Below the pieces are notes generated by a model. It was not told the origin of the DNA, did no database searches, and saw only the letters and a list, made by a program, of their open reading frames with translations. A stretch of DNA of 23,943 bases from a virus. The stretch covers positions 1 to 23,943 of IMG/VR virus record IMGVR_UViG_3300037502_001790. One strand, written 5' to 3'. Shown piece after piece: positions 1 to 6,367 of the stretch. The number at the start of each line of letters is the position of its first letter. Within the stretch, counting starts at the first letter, position 1. The position numbers and the translations under genes are program-made.

Positions 1-677
1 AGATTAATTTGTTCTGCTATTTTATTGAAAATTATTTCGTTACCTTCCTCATTTACTGCATTAGCTGATTTATTATATGAACAACTATAGGGGCTTGAAT
101 CATGTTGCATTGGTGCAATATCGTATAGCACCGGTCCACTATTAAAAGTAAACCATTTTGGTATGTCGTGTTGATGTTGAGGACAGTGAATAACAGGGAT
201 ATTTTTAAATTTAAGGTATTGCTCTATTTGAATTAGGGCACCATAGAATCTATTACGATTTGTTTCTGGTGTAAAAAAATATTTTTGATAGATCTCTATA
301 GCCTGCCTTGTTTCTTCTAAAGTTAGGTCAATCATTTCACTGTCATGTGCTTGTTTTTCATCTTTTAAACTACCCGGATAATAACCATAACTTTTTTGAG
401 AACATTTCGCTAAATCCATTTCCTTATGTTTATGTATATCTTGATGAAAAGTTGGGCAGAAGATAAATCCTGGATCTCCATGCATGATGATGGCAACATC
501 AAATGGTTGTGATTTTTTAAGTCTAAATAGTATACGTTCTTCAGAGCACAGTGCTGTACCTACATATTCTGGATAATCACAATTAAATTTTGCAATGATC
601 TTGTCTACCCAGGTATCAAAAAATCTGTTTTCACGATTCATACTACATAAACTGTGCCCATAAAAGTTGATCTTCAT
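1..677 (-). CDS. Partial SGNH-hydrolase-like protein (runs off left edge)
   Basis: An open frame starts with ATG at 677 and stays open to the window edge, giving 225 visible residues; an in-frame stop lies a few codons upstream of the ATG, which fixes the start region. The N-terminus reads INFYGHSLCS, like block I of SGNH/GDSL hydrolases (usually GDS, here GHS). FDVAIIMHG near residue 65 could be the central strand. The last visible segment, NEEGNEIIFNKIAEQI, resembles the C-terminal block that follows the catalytic Asp/His. The position where the catalytic His is expected is not His, so activity is uncertain. The gene begins 22 bases after the tRNA-like element and may be co-transcribed with it. 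The fold call is inference from short motifs; the existence of the gene is secure. Confidence 0.7.
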   Translation of the reverse strand, partial: MKINFYGHSLCSMNRENRFFDTWVDKIIAKFNCDYPEYVGTALCSEERILFRLKKSQPFDVAIIMHGDPGFIFCPTFHQDIHKHKEMDLAKCSQKSYGYYPGSLKDEKQAHDSEMIDLTLEETRQAIEIYQKYFFTPETNRNRFYGALIQIEQYLKFKNIPVIHCPQHQHDIPKWFTFNSGPVLYDIAPMQHDSSPYSCSYNKSANAVNEEGNEIIFNKIAEQIN

Positions 678-699
678 ATTGATTTTTCTATGTTAATGG

Positions 700-773
700 T
701 CGGAGTGGAAAGAATCGAACTTTCTACCTCCTGCTCCCTTAGCAGGTACTCTCCCAATATGAGCTACACTCCT
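700..773 (-). tRNA. Degenerate tRNA-Pro-like gene (AGG)
   Basis: The minus strand folds as a cloverleaf: acceptor AGGAGTG/CACTCCG, TA at positions 8-9, D arm GCTC/GAGT, anticodon stem CCTGC/GCAGG, variable AGGTA, T arm GAAAG-TTCGATT-CTTTC, discriminator A. G72-A73 and the anticodon stem match bacterial tRNA-Pro. There are oddities: the first acceptor pair is A-G instead of C-G, and the anticodon loop is TAAGGGA rather than TTTGGGA, so U33 is replaced by A and the anticodon reads AGG. No CCA is encoded. It lies between thyX and the partial SGNH-like gene. It could be a working minor tRNA, a decaying copy or a tRNA-like processing signal. Confidence 0.75.
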
Positions 774-811
774 GCCCGGCTCGGGACGAACTCCAGCAAC
801 CGGTCTCATAT

Positions 812-1474
812 TTATGTTATTTTACCGATCATCGGAAAAACTGCGGCAATGACACAGGCACATTCTTTAGCAACGAGTTGATGCTCTAATTGTGTTCCAT
901 TATCACTACGTAATTGAATAAAGTGTACCCAACTGCGCAATGTACCATTCATATATAAACGACTTACTGTATTTCCTTCTGGTAAAACAGATCTTGCCTG
1001 TTCCTTAGCAATGCCGTTTTCAATTGCCCATTTGTATGCTTCTCGAGCAGCGGCAATAACGTTTATTTGTTTAATTTTCCACTCGTGTTCGAGTTCTTTA
1101 TCTTCAGTAACAACACTATTTTGTCTATTTTTTGGATCTTGTAATCTTGCTTCTCTTAGTTCAAAATCAAGATCTTTAGTGGGATCAGCGTACCTTTGAC
1201 TAAATTCCTGAAAACTAAAACTTCTATGTCGAAGAATCTGTCGAGCTATGTCCCTAGTCGTTTCAATCTCCAAACAAGCAGAAACCATCTCTAATGGACT
1301 CCAATGCTGATGTTTAATCAAATAATTAATTAGTTTTTCACTAGTTTCAGTGTTAAATTGATTTGATGGATTACTAACACGAGCACAATACGCAATTAAT
1401 TCTTGGGCATCATTAATGCCCTTTTCAGCGAAATCTTCTGTAGGTTGGCTATATGATACTAATTTGACTTTCAC
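812..1474 (-). CDS. thyX: FAD-dependent thymidylate synthase ThyX
   Basis: ThyX makes dTMP from dUMP using methylene-tetrahydrofolate, FAD and NADPH, supplying thymine for phage DNA synthesis. The protein has 220 residues, the usual size. The signature RHRx7S is present (R82-H83-R84 to S92, within RHRSFSFQEFSQR), with a conserved His at 57, RSVLPEG at 161-167 and a late Arg-rich substrate region (R180, R189). The start is GTG at 1474, overlapping the stop of the upstream gene (GTGA) and preceded by GAGGAAG five bases away. It is the last protein gene before the tRNA-like element and ends the series 2640-812. Confidence 0.96.
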   Translation of the reverse strand: MKVKLVSYSQPTEDFAEKGINDAQELIAYCARVSNPSNQFNTETSEKLINYLIKHQHWSPLEMVSACLEIETTRDIARQILRHRSFSFQEFSQRYADPTKDLDFELREARLQDPKNRQNSVVTEDKELEHEWKIKQINVIAAAREAYKWAIENGIAKEQARSVLPEGNTVSRLYMNGTLRSWVHFIQLRSDNGTQLEHQLVAKECACVIAAVFPMIGKIT

Positions 1475-1785
1475 TGCAACTTCCTCTTTTTTAGAAATTT
1501 ATTGGTTTCTTTAATAATATCTTTTTTAATTCTATCAGTGTCTAATTTAAAATCTACATTGTCGATATTTTCTTGATAGGTAACAAAAATTTCGTGTAGT
1601 TGTTTTTCTACACCGTCCCAGTCAGTATCTCTACGTCTACTGATTTCAATATTCCATACTTTGCTGTCTTTGAATTTAACCTGTACAGAGTGTAGGTACT
1701 TTAATGGTACCACATTAAGATTTATTTCCTCAAATACTTCCGGCCAACGTTCAATGACATCCTTTGAAAGCTTCTTCGATGTCAT
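1471..1785 (-). CDS. Conserved small phage protein, unknown function
   Basis: It encodes 104 residues, lysine-rich at both ends, with no signal peptide or membrane helix. The middle holds a basic RRRDTDWDGVEKQL segment and the C-terminus is a charged, probably helical tail (DRIKKDIIKETNKFLKKRK). The start ATG at 1785 overlaps the upstream stop as TAATG and its ribosome site is only an A-rich tract, so translational coupling is likely. Its stop overlaps the thyX start. I do not recognise a family; size and position resemble small regulators or accessory proteins of T4-like phages, but nothing proves this. Confidence 0.8.
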   Translation of the reverse strand: MTSKKLSKDVIERWPEVFEEINLNVVPLKYLHSVQVKFKDSKVWNIEISRRRDTDWDGVEKQLHEIFVTYQENIDNVDFKLDTDRIKKDIIKETNKFLKKRKLQ

Positions 1786-2414
1786 TACTTTTTCTTAGTT
1801 GGAACTAAATCCTCTGCTTTTCTACGAAATTCAGCTGCTTGTTTTGATAGCTTATCAGCTTGGCTTCGATAAAATCTAGCTTCTGCTTCTACTGTTTCAA
1901 ATGTAGTAACCGCAGTTTCGTTAATGTTTGCTGATGTAGTTTTGGTAACATCAGCTTTCTCTGTAGGAACTTCTTTTACAGTGGCAACTTCCTTTACTTC
2001 TGTATCATTGTTCTTAATTTTTCTTGGATCAGATATAGACAAGTCGTCAATGGAAACACCTAACTGCTGTGCGATCATTGCATTGAGTTCTGATAATAAA
2101 ACTCTTGTTTGAAAATTTGGAATCATTTCTACTTGATCTGTAGGCACCTTAATCAGTTTTCCGTTGACATGAAGATTTGCTAACATGGTACTACCATCTG
2201 AAAAAGATGATCTAGCCAATACTTCTGCAAATTCATTTGCGTCTTGAGCAGCAGGTGATTCAACAAGTTGAATCAATGAATTATGCTGATCATCAGTTAA
2301 GTTTTCTGTTTGTACTACAAGACAGTTATACGCATCGCCCGGTAGTGATCTGTATGCAACCAAACACTTTCTACCATTCGTGACGAATCTGCCAACATGT
2401 TTTAAATTAACCAT
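1785..2414 (-). CDS. Conserved marine T4-like phage protein with coiled-coil tail
   Basis: It encodes 209 residues. The first 130 form a compact globular region starting VGRFVTNGRKCLVAYRSLPG and containing SFSDGSTMLANLHVNGKLIKV. The remainder is low-complexity (rich in T, E, V and K) and ends in a charged helix (EAEARFYRSQADKLSKQAAEF) likely to form a coiled coil. From memory this N-terminal pattern recurs in marine T4-like phages, where it is uncharacterised. The ATG at 2414 overlaps the upstream gene by eight bases and has AAAGGA before it. A scaffold, clamp-associated or DNA-packaging role would be a guess. Confidence 0.85.
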   Translation of the reverse strand: MVNLKHVGRFVTNGRKCLVAYRSLPGDAYNCLVVQTENLTDDQHNSLIQLVESPAAQDANEFAEVLARSSFSDGSTMLANLHVNGKLIKVPTDQVEMIPNFQTRVLLSELNAMIAQQLGVSIDDLSISDPRKIKNNDTEVKEVATVKEVPTEKADVTKTTSANINETAVTTFETVEAEARFYRSQADKLSKQAAEFRRKAEDLVPTKKK

Positions 2415-2640
2415 TTTGTTGTCCTTTTGTGGCTACTTGTGCCAAGAAGTTAGATAGCTTGTTATAAACACGACCCACAGCCTCCATTTCAGAAGCTTTA
2501 AATGCTCCTCTTGAGCTGGCAGCATCGATAATCTGTTTCATAGCGTTTAGATCACTAATATTCAAATCAGTGTCTGGAGGTGCTGTAGGTTGTTCTACTT
2601 CTTTAGCTTGTTCTTGAATTTTTTCAGCTTCAGTGGTCAT
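2407..2640 (-). CDS. Small conserved phage protein, unknown function
   Basis: It encodes 77 residues: an acidic, Pro/Gln-rich N-terminus followed by a helical region (ISDLNAMKQIIDAASSRGAF, then EMEAVGRVYNKLSNFL) of a type common in marine T4-like phages and unassigned. It is the first gene of a short unit running through thyX. A very good ribosome site (AAGGAG, six bases before ATG) and a promoter-like region lie directly upstream, so this gene may be well expressed. It has no catalytic motif; a small structural or regulatory role is the most that can be said. Confidence 0.85.
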   Translation of the reverse strand: MTTEAEKIQEQAKEVEQPTAPPDTDLNISDLNAMKQIIDAASSRGAFKASEMEAVGRVYNKLSNFLAQVATKGQQNG

Positions 2641-2669
2641 AGTCTACTCCTTAATAAATGAATGACTAC

Positions 2670-2697
2670 ATTATATAGCCGTATTATTTCTTAATAC
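2670..2697 (-). promoter_or_regulatory. Putative promoter with inverted repeat in the -35 region
   Basis: On the minus strand a perfect -10 hexamer TATAAT lies at 2675-2670, about 30 bases before the 77-residue gene. There is no TTGACA at the right distance. Instead a perfect inverted repeat GTATTA-N5-TAATAC occupies 2697-2681, where -35 would sit. It could be an activator or repressor site, or the weak terminator of the gene ending at 2698. The hexamers are seen; the function is inferred. Confidence 0.45.
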
Positions 2698-2976
2698 TCA
2701 CAGATTTGAATATGAAATTAGAAAAAAACTTAGTTCTTTCTTCTGTTCAAAACCAATTTTAGTAACATAAGAAATCGTATTAGTCCCATCTAATTCTAAA
2801 GATTGGCCAACATAATACCTGCCATTTAAATTGTGATATATCCAATTATCTACATTTTTCACTGTAGATGGATTGTATCTAGGAATTGTAACAAAATGAA
2901 AATGGCGGGCCGGAAACTGCACCCGCCTAATACCAAGATAATTTAATGGGTTCGGTTTTCCATTCTTAATAGGCAT
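2698..2976 (-). CDS. Conserved phage protein downstream of the VWA gene, unknown
   Basis: It encodes 92 residues, basic and aromatic-rich, with no Cys cluster or membrane segment. The second half (NLNGRYYVGQSLELDG, then KIGFEQKKELSFF) looks like a small beta-sheet fold. The start ATG at 2976 overlaps the stop of the VWA gene as TAATG, so it is probably translationally coupled to it and may act with the MoxR-VWA pair. It is the last gene before the promoter-like region at 2670. I do not recognise a named family. Confidence 0.8.
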   Translation of the reverse strand: MPIKNGKPNPLNYLGIRRVQFPARHFHFVTIPRYNPSTVKNVDNWIYHNLNGRYYVGQSLELDGTNTISYVTKIGFEQKKELSFFLISYSNL

Positions 2977-4151
2977 TACTTATTTTCTTCGTAGTATGCA
3001 TAGTTACCAAAAGGAGGTACTATAGTGTCGTTTCCATGAATAATAAAAAGTGTGTCGCAGTAATCTTCTTCACCCCAACTGTCCCAAGGATAACCATCTG
3101 TAAACATGATAAACTTTTTAGGTTGGATGTCATTGTCTTTCATATAGACCCAATTGGCCATAAAATCAGTACCGCCACCACCTTTAATTTCATAGGTCAT
3201 GATGTCATCATTATACCCATCATAGTCAGCTTCATTATAAACTTGTGTATCAAAGCACCACAATTTAATTTTGTAGTCTTTGTATTCTTCCATAATACCT
3301 TTAACTTCACTAAGGAAGTCTTTGGCCTGTGCATCACCAATACTACCACTCATATCAATGGCAATACATACATCGATAGTTTCGTCATTTTTAAGACCTG
3401 GAAGAACGGCACCCATGTGCCAACCCTTACGGTTGGGACGAGTAAAACTGTAATCGTTTTTAATTAGACTTTGGATTTGTTGACGCAACAATTCGCGCCA
3501 ATTCATCTTAGGCTCTGTGAGTTCTTTGATAAGACGTGCAACACTGGCAGGTGTATTTCCAGCACCAGCTGCCTGTGCAGCCTGCATAGTTGCTTCACGA
3601 ATTTCGTCACGAATCTTTTTAAGATCTTCTTTAGAATATTGTGGACGATTACCTTTACCTTCTTTTTCCCAATCAATATGATCGTCAAGCAGTTGTCCTA
3701 ATGCAGCCAATTGATCTTCGTCATACTTGCTAAAAATTTCATCATAGATTTGTTCGGCGCTATGCCCGTAATACTTGCTATCATGAAAAATCTTAATATC
3801 TGGAATATTGTGATCACCAATTCTATCACGGACCAATTGACCGTTTACACAATAGTCTGCGGCAACGTTAAAAATTTGTGGATCACGACTTTCACGACGA
3901 CTCATGTGATCAAAGACATTGTGTAAAATTTCGTGTGCAATAACAAATTCAACTTGTTTAGTTGAAAGTTTTTCAAAGAAATCACGATTATAAAACAAGT
4001 GGCGTCCATCAGTGGCCGCAGTAGGACACCAATCAGTGCATTCTTGAATTTTAAGACGTGTAGCCATATTGCCAAAGAATGGATGGCGTAATAGCAATCC
4101 AACTCTAGCTACAATGATCTTGTCAATAATGGGATCTAGACTATGTTGCAT
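2976..4151 (-). CDS. VWA-domain protein with N-terminal HExxH metallopeptidase-like domain
   Basis: It encodes 391 residues in two domains. The N-terminal half is DUF2201-like with a zinc-protease motif HEILH at 73-77, followed by DHMSRRES and a conserved NVAADY at 95-100. The C-terminal half is a von Willebrand A domain with a complete MIDAS: DxSxS (D266, S268, S270), T328 in GGGGTDF and D352 in FTDGYP. Proteins of this kind act with MoxR-type ATPases (compare RavA-ViaA or the CbbQ-CbbO pair) to remodel or activate a target, and the MoxR gene is directly upstream. Its own promoter and an AGGAG site five bases before ATG support expression apart from the ATPase. The target is unknown and proteolytic activity is not shown. 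Confidence 0.92.
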   Translation of the reverse strand: MQHSLDPIIDKIIVARVGLLLRHPFFGNMATRLKIQECTDWCPTAATDGRHLFYNRDFFEKLSTKQVEFVIAHEILHNVFDHMSRRESRDPQIFNVAADYCVNGQLVRDRIGDHNIPDIKIFHDSKYYGHSAEQIYDEIFSKYDEDQLAALGQLLDDHIDWEKEGKGNRPQYSKEDLKKIRDEIREATMQAAQAAGAGNTPASVARLIKELTEPKMNWRELLRQQIQSLIKNDYSFTRPNRKGWHMGAVLPGLKNDETIDVCIAIDMSGSIGDAQAKDFLSEVKGIMEEYKDYKIKLWCFDTQVYNEADYDGYNDDIMTYEIKGGGGTDFMANWVYMKDNDIQPKKFIMFTDGYPWDSWGEEDYCDTLFIIHGNDTIVPPFGNYAYYEENK

Positions 4152-4177
4152 TTCGGCTCCTGTTTACAATATTTAAT

Positions 4178-4206
4178 ATTATAACACCGCCCGTGGGCGG
4201 TGTCAA
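4178..4206 (-). promoter_or_regulatory. Consensus sigma70 promoter for the VWA gene
   Basis: The minus strand carries a perfect -35 TTGACA (4206-4201), a 17-base spacer and a perfect -10 TATAAT (4183-4178). Initiation is expected near 4171, leaving a leader of about 20 bases with AGGAG before the ATG at 4151. Both hexamers match consensus, so host RNA polymerase should use it early in infection unless it is repressed. Confidence 0.85.
4185..4202. repeat. GC-rich palindrome filling the promoter spacer (operator or terminator stem)
   Basis: CACCGCCC-GT-GGGCGGTG has perfect 8-bp arms around a 2-bp centre. It lies between the -35 and -10 of the VWA promoter, overlapping the last two bases of the -35, and ten bases after the moxR stop. 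Its GC content stands out in AT-rich surroundings. As DNA it would be an ideal repressor site. As RNA it would form a strong stem after moxR, followed by only a weak T-rich tract, so it may also attenuate read-through. Confidence 0.75.
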
Positions 4207-4211
4207 TCTGT

Positions 4212-5303
4212 TTAGCGTTTTTCAGTTGCTGCCGAAATATACTTGCCAAATTTTTCGTGAAACTCGTCGAAACATGCAATTTCATCTGGATCCAACGGCA
4301 AGTTGTATTGTGTAAGAGCAAGTTTAGTTGCCATAATAACCAATTCAGTTTCAAAATTCTTCATAATAAATTCGAAGAAACAGTTTACTTGGTCATTCCA
4401 ATCTTTGGCATTTTTATCGCTGGCATCCTTAAGTTCGTAGCACAGACTAACTGCCAAAGAATACATAGCGGAAATCTCTTTAGTTTCCATTTTCTTTACT
4501 TTGCCCTTAAGGATGTCAGTAGGATTAGGCATTTTGCTGGCATGTTTACGGTGAGCCATAAACTTAATAGCAAGACCTTCCCCAACTGCACCTGAGATAA
4601 GGTCAGTAAGAGTACTGTCATCAGTATCACCATCTTCTAGCAATTCGCTGACAAAAGTCCAAGAACGGGGTGTTGCAAACGCACGACTAGGACTCTTAGG
4701 ATCAAAGTCATACAAGTCCTTCTTAGAGAAGGTCAAATATCCAACCACGTCTTTATGGATACGGTTTTCAGTTGCCCAAAAACTGTAATCATCCCAATCA
4801 ACACGCATTTCCAAATGAATAAAACGATTAGCTAACGGAGCAGGCATACGATAGGTTACACCTTTGTCCGCTTCACGATTGCCTGCGGCAACAATACTTA
4901 CATTATCTGGCAAGTAGTAAGTACCAACACGACGGTTAAGGATAAGCTGATAAGCCGCAGCCTGCACAGCAGGTGGAGCCGAATTCATCTCATCCAAGAA
5001 AAGAATAATGTTTTTGTGTTGTGCCGCCATTTCTGCGTCAGGCAATTCTGACGGAGGAGCCCAAACCATTTTGTTATGATTAGAATCAAAGTAGGGAATA
5101 CCTTTAATATCAGTAGGTTCCCAAAGACTTAGACGAACATCAATTACGTGAGCACCTAGGTCTTCTCCCAGTTGCTTGACAATATCGGATTTACCAATTC
5201 CGGGAGGACCCCAAAGAAAAAGTGGACGACGTTTGGCAAAACCTTTTTGGATTGCCTTTTTAGCAGCCTTGGGGCCTACGGTACGAGATACGATTTCGCT
5301 CAT
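4212..5303 (-). CDS. MoxR-type AAA+ ATPase
   Basis: It encodes 363 residues. The AAA+ core has Walker A GPPGIGKS at 32-39, Walker B LFLDEMN at 101-107, a sensor-1 Asn in AAGNRE (N142) and an arginine finger in PLANRF (R160). The insert IKGIPYFD and the PLANRF motif are typical of MoxR enzymes, which work as chaperone-like remodelers paired with VWA proteins. The C-terminal 180 residues are helical and phage-specific. The partner gene follows after 60 bases. It is preceded by its own promoter and a leader stem-loop; the ribosome site is TAGGAAC. A role in remodeling a host or virion complex is inferred from the family. Confidence 0.93.
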   Translation of the reverse strand: MSEIVSRTVGPKAAKKAIQKGFAKRRPLFLWGPPGIGKSDIVKQLGEDLGAHVIDVRLSLWEPTDIKGIPYFDSNHNKMVWAPPSELPDAEMAAQHKNIILFLDEMNSAPPAVQAAAYQLILNRRVGTYYLPDNVSIVAAGNREADKGVTYRMPAPLANRFIHLEMRVDWDDYSFWATENRIHKDVVGYLTFSKKDLYDFDPKSPSRAFATPRSWTFVSELLEDGDTDDSTLTDLISGAVGEGLAIKFMAHRKHASKMPNPTDILKGKVKKMETKEISAMYSLAVSLCYELKDASDKNAKDWNDQVNCFFEFIMKNFETELVIMATKLALTQYNLPLDPDEIACFDEFHEKFGKYISAATEKR

Positions 5304-5330
5304 TTGCAGTTCCTATCGTTGAGTTAATTA

Positions 5331-5353
5331 AACATGGAATTTGTTACCATGTT
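5331..5353. repeat. Inverted repeat at the start of the moxR leader
   Basis: AACATGG and CCATGTT are perfect 7-bp arms separated by nine bases. The repeat begins at the expected transcription start of the moxR promoter, so it can act as an operator in DNA or as a 5'-terminal stem-loop that stabilises the mRNA. Confidence 0.65.
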
Positions 5354-5356
5354 CTT

Positions 5357-5385
5357 ATTGTACGACAAGTCCGCAACTTCGTCAA
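5357..5385 (-). promoter_or_regulatory. Sigma70-type promoter for moxR
   Basis: The minus strand has -35 TTGACG (5385-5380), a 17-base spacer and -10 TACAAT (5362-5357). Start of transcription is expected near 5350, giving a leader of about 47 bases. It sits in one of the few true gaps (5304-5401). The -10 context GTACAATA is shared with the folE promoter. Confidence 0.82.
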
Positions 5386-5401
5386 GCGTTTTTTAATTGT
5401 T

Positions 5402-5800
5402 TTAGACGGGATTTTCCAATTTTTTTCTAGCATTCATGGCTTTTACAAGCCCATATTTTCGAATATCATCTGAAAACATATATAACTCAAATGCTTTTTT
5501 TTCAGAAAAAACGGTAATACTTTTTTCGGTTAAGTAATAGGGACAATCGATAAATCGATCAAAAAAGATAATTGTTTGTGGACTTAGCTCTATATTTTCG
5601 GTGAATGGAACTTCGTATTCTTTTAAATCTAAGATGTTTGCTAAATGGCTATAACCTTCATCAGTAAGTCTAAGTCCACCGTCTTCTTTTGTTCTAGTAT
5701 TTTTCCACCAAAGTCTATGATGTAATTTTACGTTTGCTTCATCACAAGATTTTTCTTGTGTGTTTAAAAAAATTTTTGTATATGTTTGACTATTAATCAT
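5402..5800 (-). CDS. Conserved marine phage protein, unknown function
   Basis: It encodes 132 residues, soluble and rich in aromatics. Recognisable segments are VKLHHRLWWKNTRTKEDGGL, LTDEGYSHLAN and a C-terminal DDIRKYGLVKAM. The middle (LTDEGYSHL) looks like a small winged-helix or helical module, and from memory similar proteins recur in marine T4-like phages without assignment. The ATG overlaps the upstream stop (ATGA). It is the last gene before the moxR promoter. Confidence 0.8.
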   Translation of the reverse strand: MINSQTYTKIFLNTQEKSCDEANVKLHHRLWWKNTRTKEDGGLRLTDEGYSHLANILDLKEYEVPFTENIELSPQTIIFFDRFIDCPYYLTEKSITVFSEKKAFELYMFSDDIRKYGLVKAMNARKKLENPV

Positions 5801-6081
5801 TTCAATACTTGACCCGAAGTCAACACCACTACTTCGAAATCTTTACAACCGAATGTAAGATTCAGTTTTTTTGCTAGATTGATTGCATGGCCTGGATTGC
5901 TAAAAGCAACCTTTTTATATTTCGGTCCAGGATAACTAGTGACACTACTAAATGATTTGAGATTAAAGGGTTGGCCTTTGAAAAAAACAGCCCAAATGGC
6001 TTCTGCTTCTAAAATCTGCTCGCACTTATAGTTTTTTTTATTTGTGTGCTCTAATAGCACTTTTGGTTTTGGGCGACTCAT
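5797..6081 (-). CDS. Small basic phage protein, unknown function
   Basis: It encodes 94 residues, lysine-rich with several Pro. EQILEAEAIWAVFFKGQPFNL and KKVAFSNPGHAINLAKKLN suggest a small mixed alpha/beta fold. The start ATG at 6081 lies at the edge of an inverted repeat (6080-6110), with the AAGGA ribosome site in its loop and a late-promoter-like box just upstream, so its expression may be controlled separately from the preceding genes. It is coupled to the next gene by an ATGA overlap. I do not recognise a named family. Confidence 0.78.
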   Translation of the reverse strand: MSRPKPKVLLEHTNKKNYKCEQILEAEAIWAVFFKGQPFNLKSFSSVTSYPGPKYKKVAFSNPGHAINLAKKLNLTFGCKDFEVVVLTSGQVLK

Positions 6082-6110
6082 ATATACGTCCTTGAAAAGT
6101 ACGTATATAT
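6080..6110. repeat. Inverted repeat spanning ribosome site and start codon
   Basis: ATATATACGT and ACGTATATAT are perfect 10-bp arms around an 11-base loop. In the minus-strand mRNA the loop exposes AAGGA and the 3' arm pairs two of the three bases of the start codon at 6081. It could be a translational switch or a protein-binding site. Confidence 0.6.
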
Positions 6111-6115
6111 TTATC
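6108..6115 (-). promoter_or_regulatory. Possible T4-like late promoter box (GATAAATA)
   Basis: The minus strand reads GATAAATA directly after the stop of the upstream gene; the T4 late consensus is TATAAATA. It lies 27-34 bases before the ATG at 6081, a normal late-promoter distance. One short box in AT-rich DNA is weak evidence. Confidence 0.35.
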
Positions 6116-6367
6116 CTATTTCTGGTCTCGAAAACCGCCGCCGTCTAACTGTATTTCGACTACAGAGTTATCCGAACTGTTTTTAAGTATATGAAAAAGG
6201 TTGTCGTAATCTTGAGTTAGCTTACTAGTAACCTCACCTAGAGTAAATGCTAGATGTTTAGCAGTTCTTATGTCTAATTTTATTTCTCTTTGCTGATTTA
6301 AATCAGCCATTTTTACCTGCTGTATGAACTGTTGTAATGGTACAGTATTGATTGGGTTATCTGACAT
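6116..6367 (-). CDS. Small conserved T4-like phage protein
   Basis: It encodes 83 residues, mostly helical: PLQQFIQQVKMADLNQQREI then RTAKHLAFTLGEVTSKLTQD, ending in the strand-like SVVEIQLDGGGF. From memory this pattern is common and unassigned in marine T4-like phages. It overlaps the upstream gene by 11 bases, and its stop is followed at once by the late-promoter-like box. It has no catalytic motif; a small virion or adaptor protein is possible. Confidence 0.83.
   Translation of the reverse strand: MSDNPINTVPLQQFIQQVKMADLNQQREIKLDIRTAKHLAFTLGEVTSKLTQDYDNLFHILKNSSDNSVVEIQLDGGGFRDQK

Noticed and set aside
774-811. Second tRNA fragment or terminator between thyX and the tRNA-like element
   Set aside because: The minus strand has GGAGTTCGTCCCGAGCCGGG, which recalls a T-arm, but the arms do not pair well; CCCG-AGC-CGGG is only a 4-bp stem with no T tract.
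1471-1785. Assignment as T4 gp33 or UvsY
   Set aside because: Size and place near replication genes invite the idea, but no matching motif, including the clamp-binding C-terminus, is visible.
3036-3701. Long plus-strand open frames opposite the VWA gene
   Set aside because: The minus-strand product has complete HEILH and MIDAS motifs; the plus-strand translations are low-complexity, without ribosome sites or motifs.
4185-4202. Palindrome as a simple rho-independent terminator of moxR
   Set aside because: The stem is strong but the tract after it is a mixed A/T sequence that is itself the -10 of the next gene; the promoter/operator reading explains more. It is kept as an alternative.
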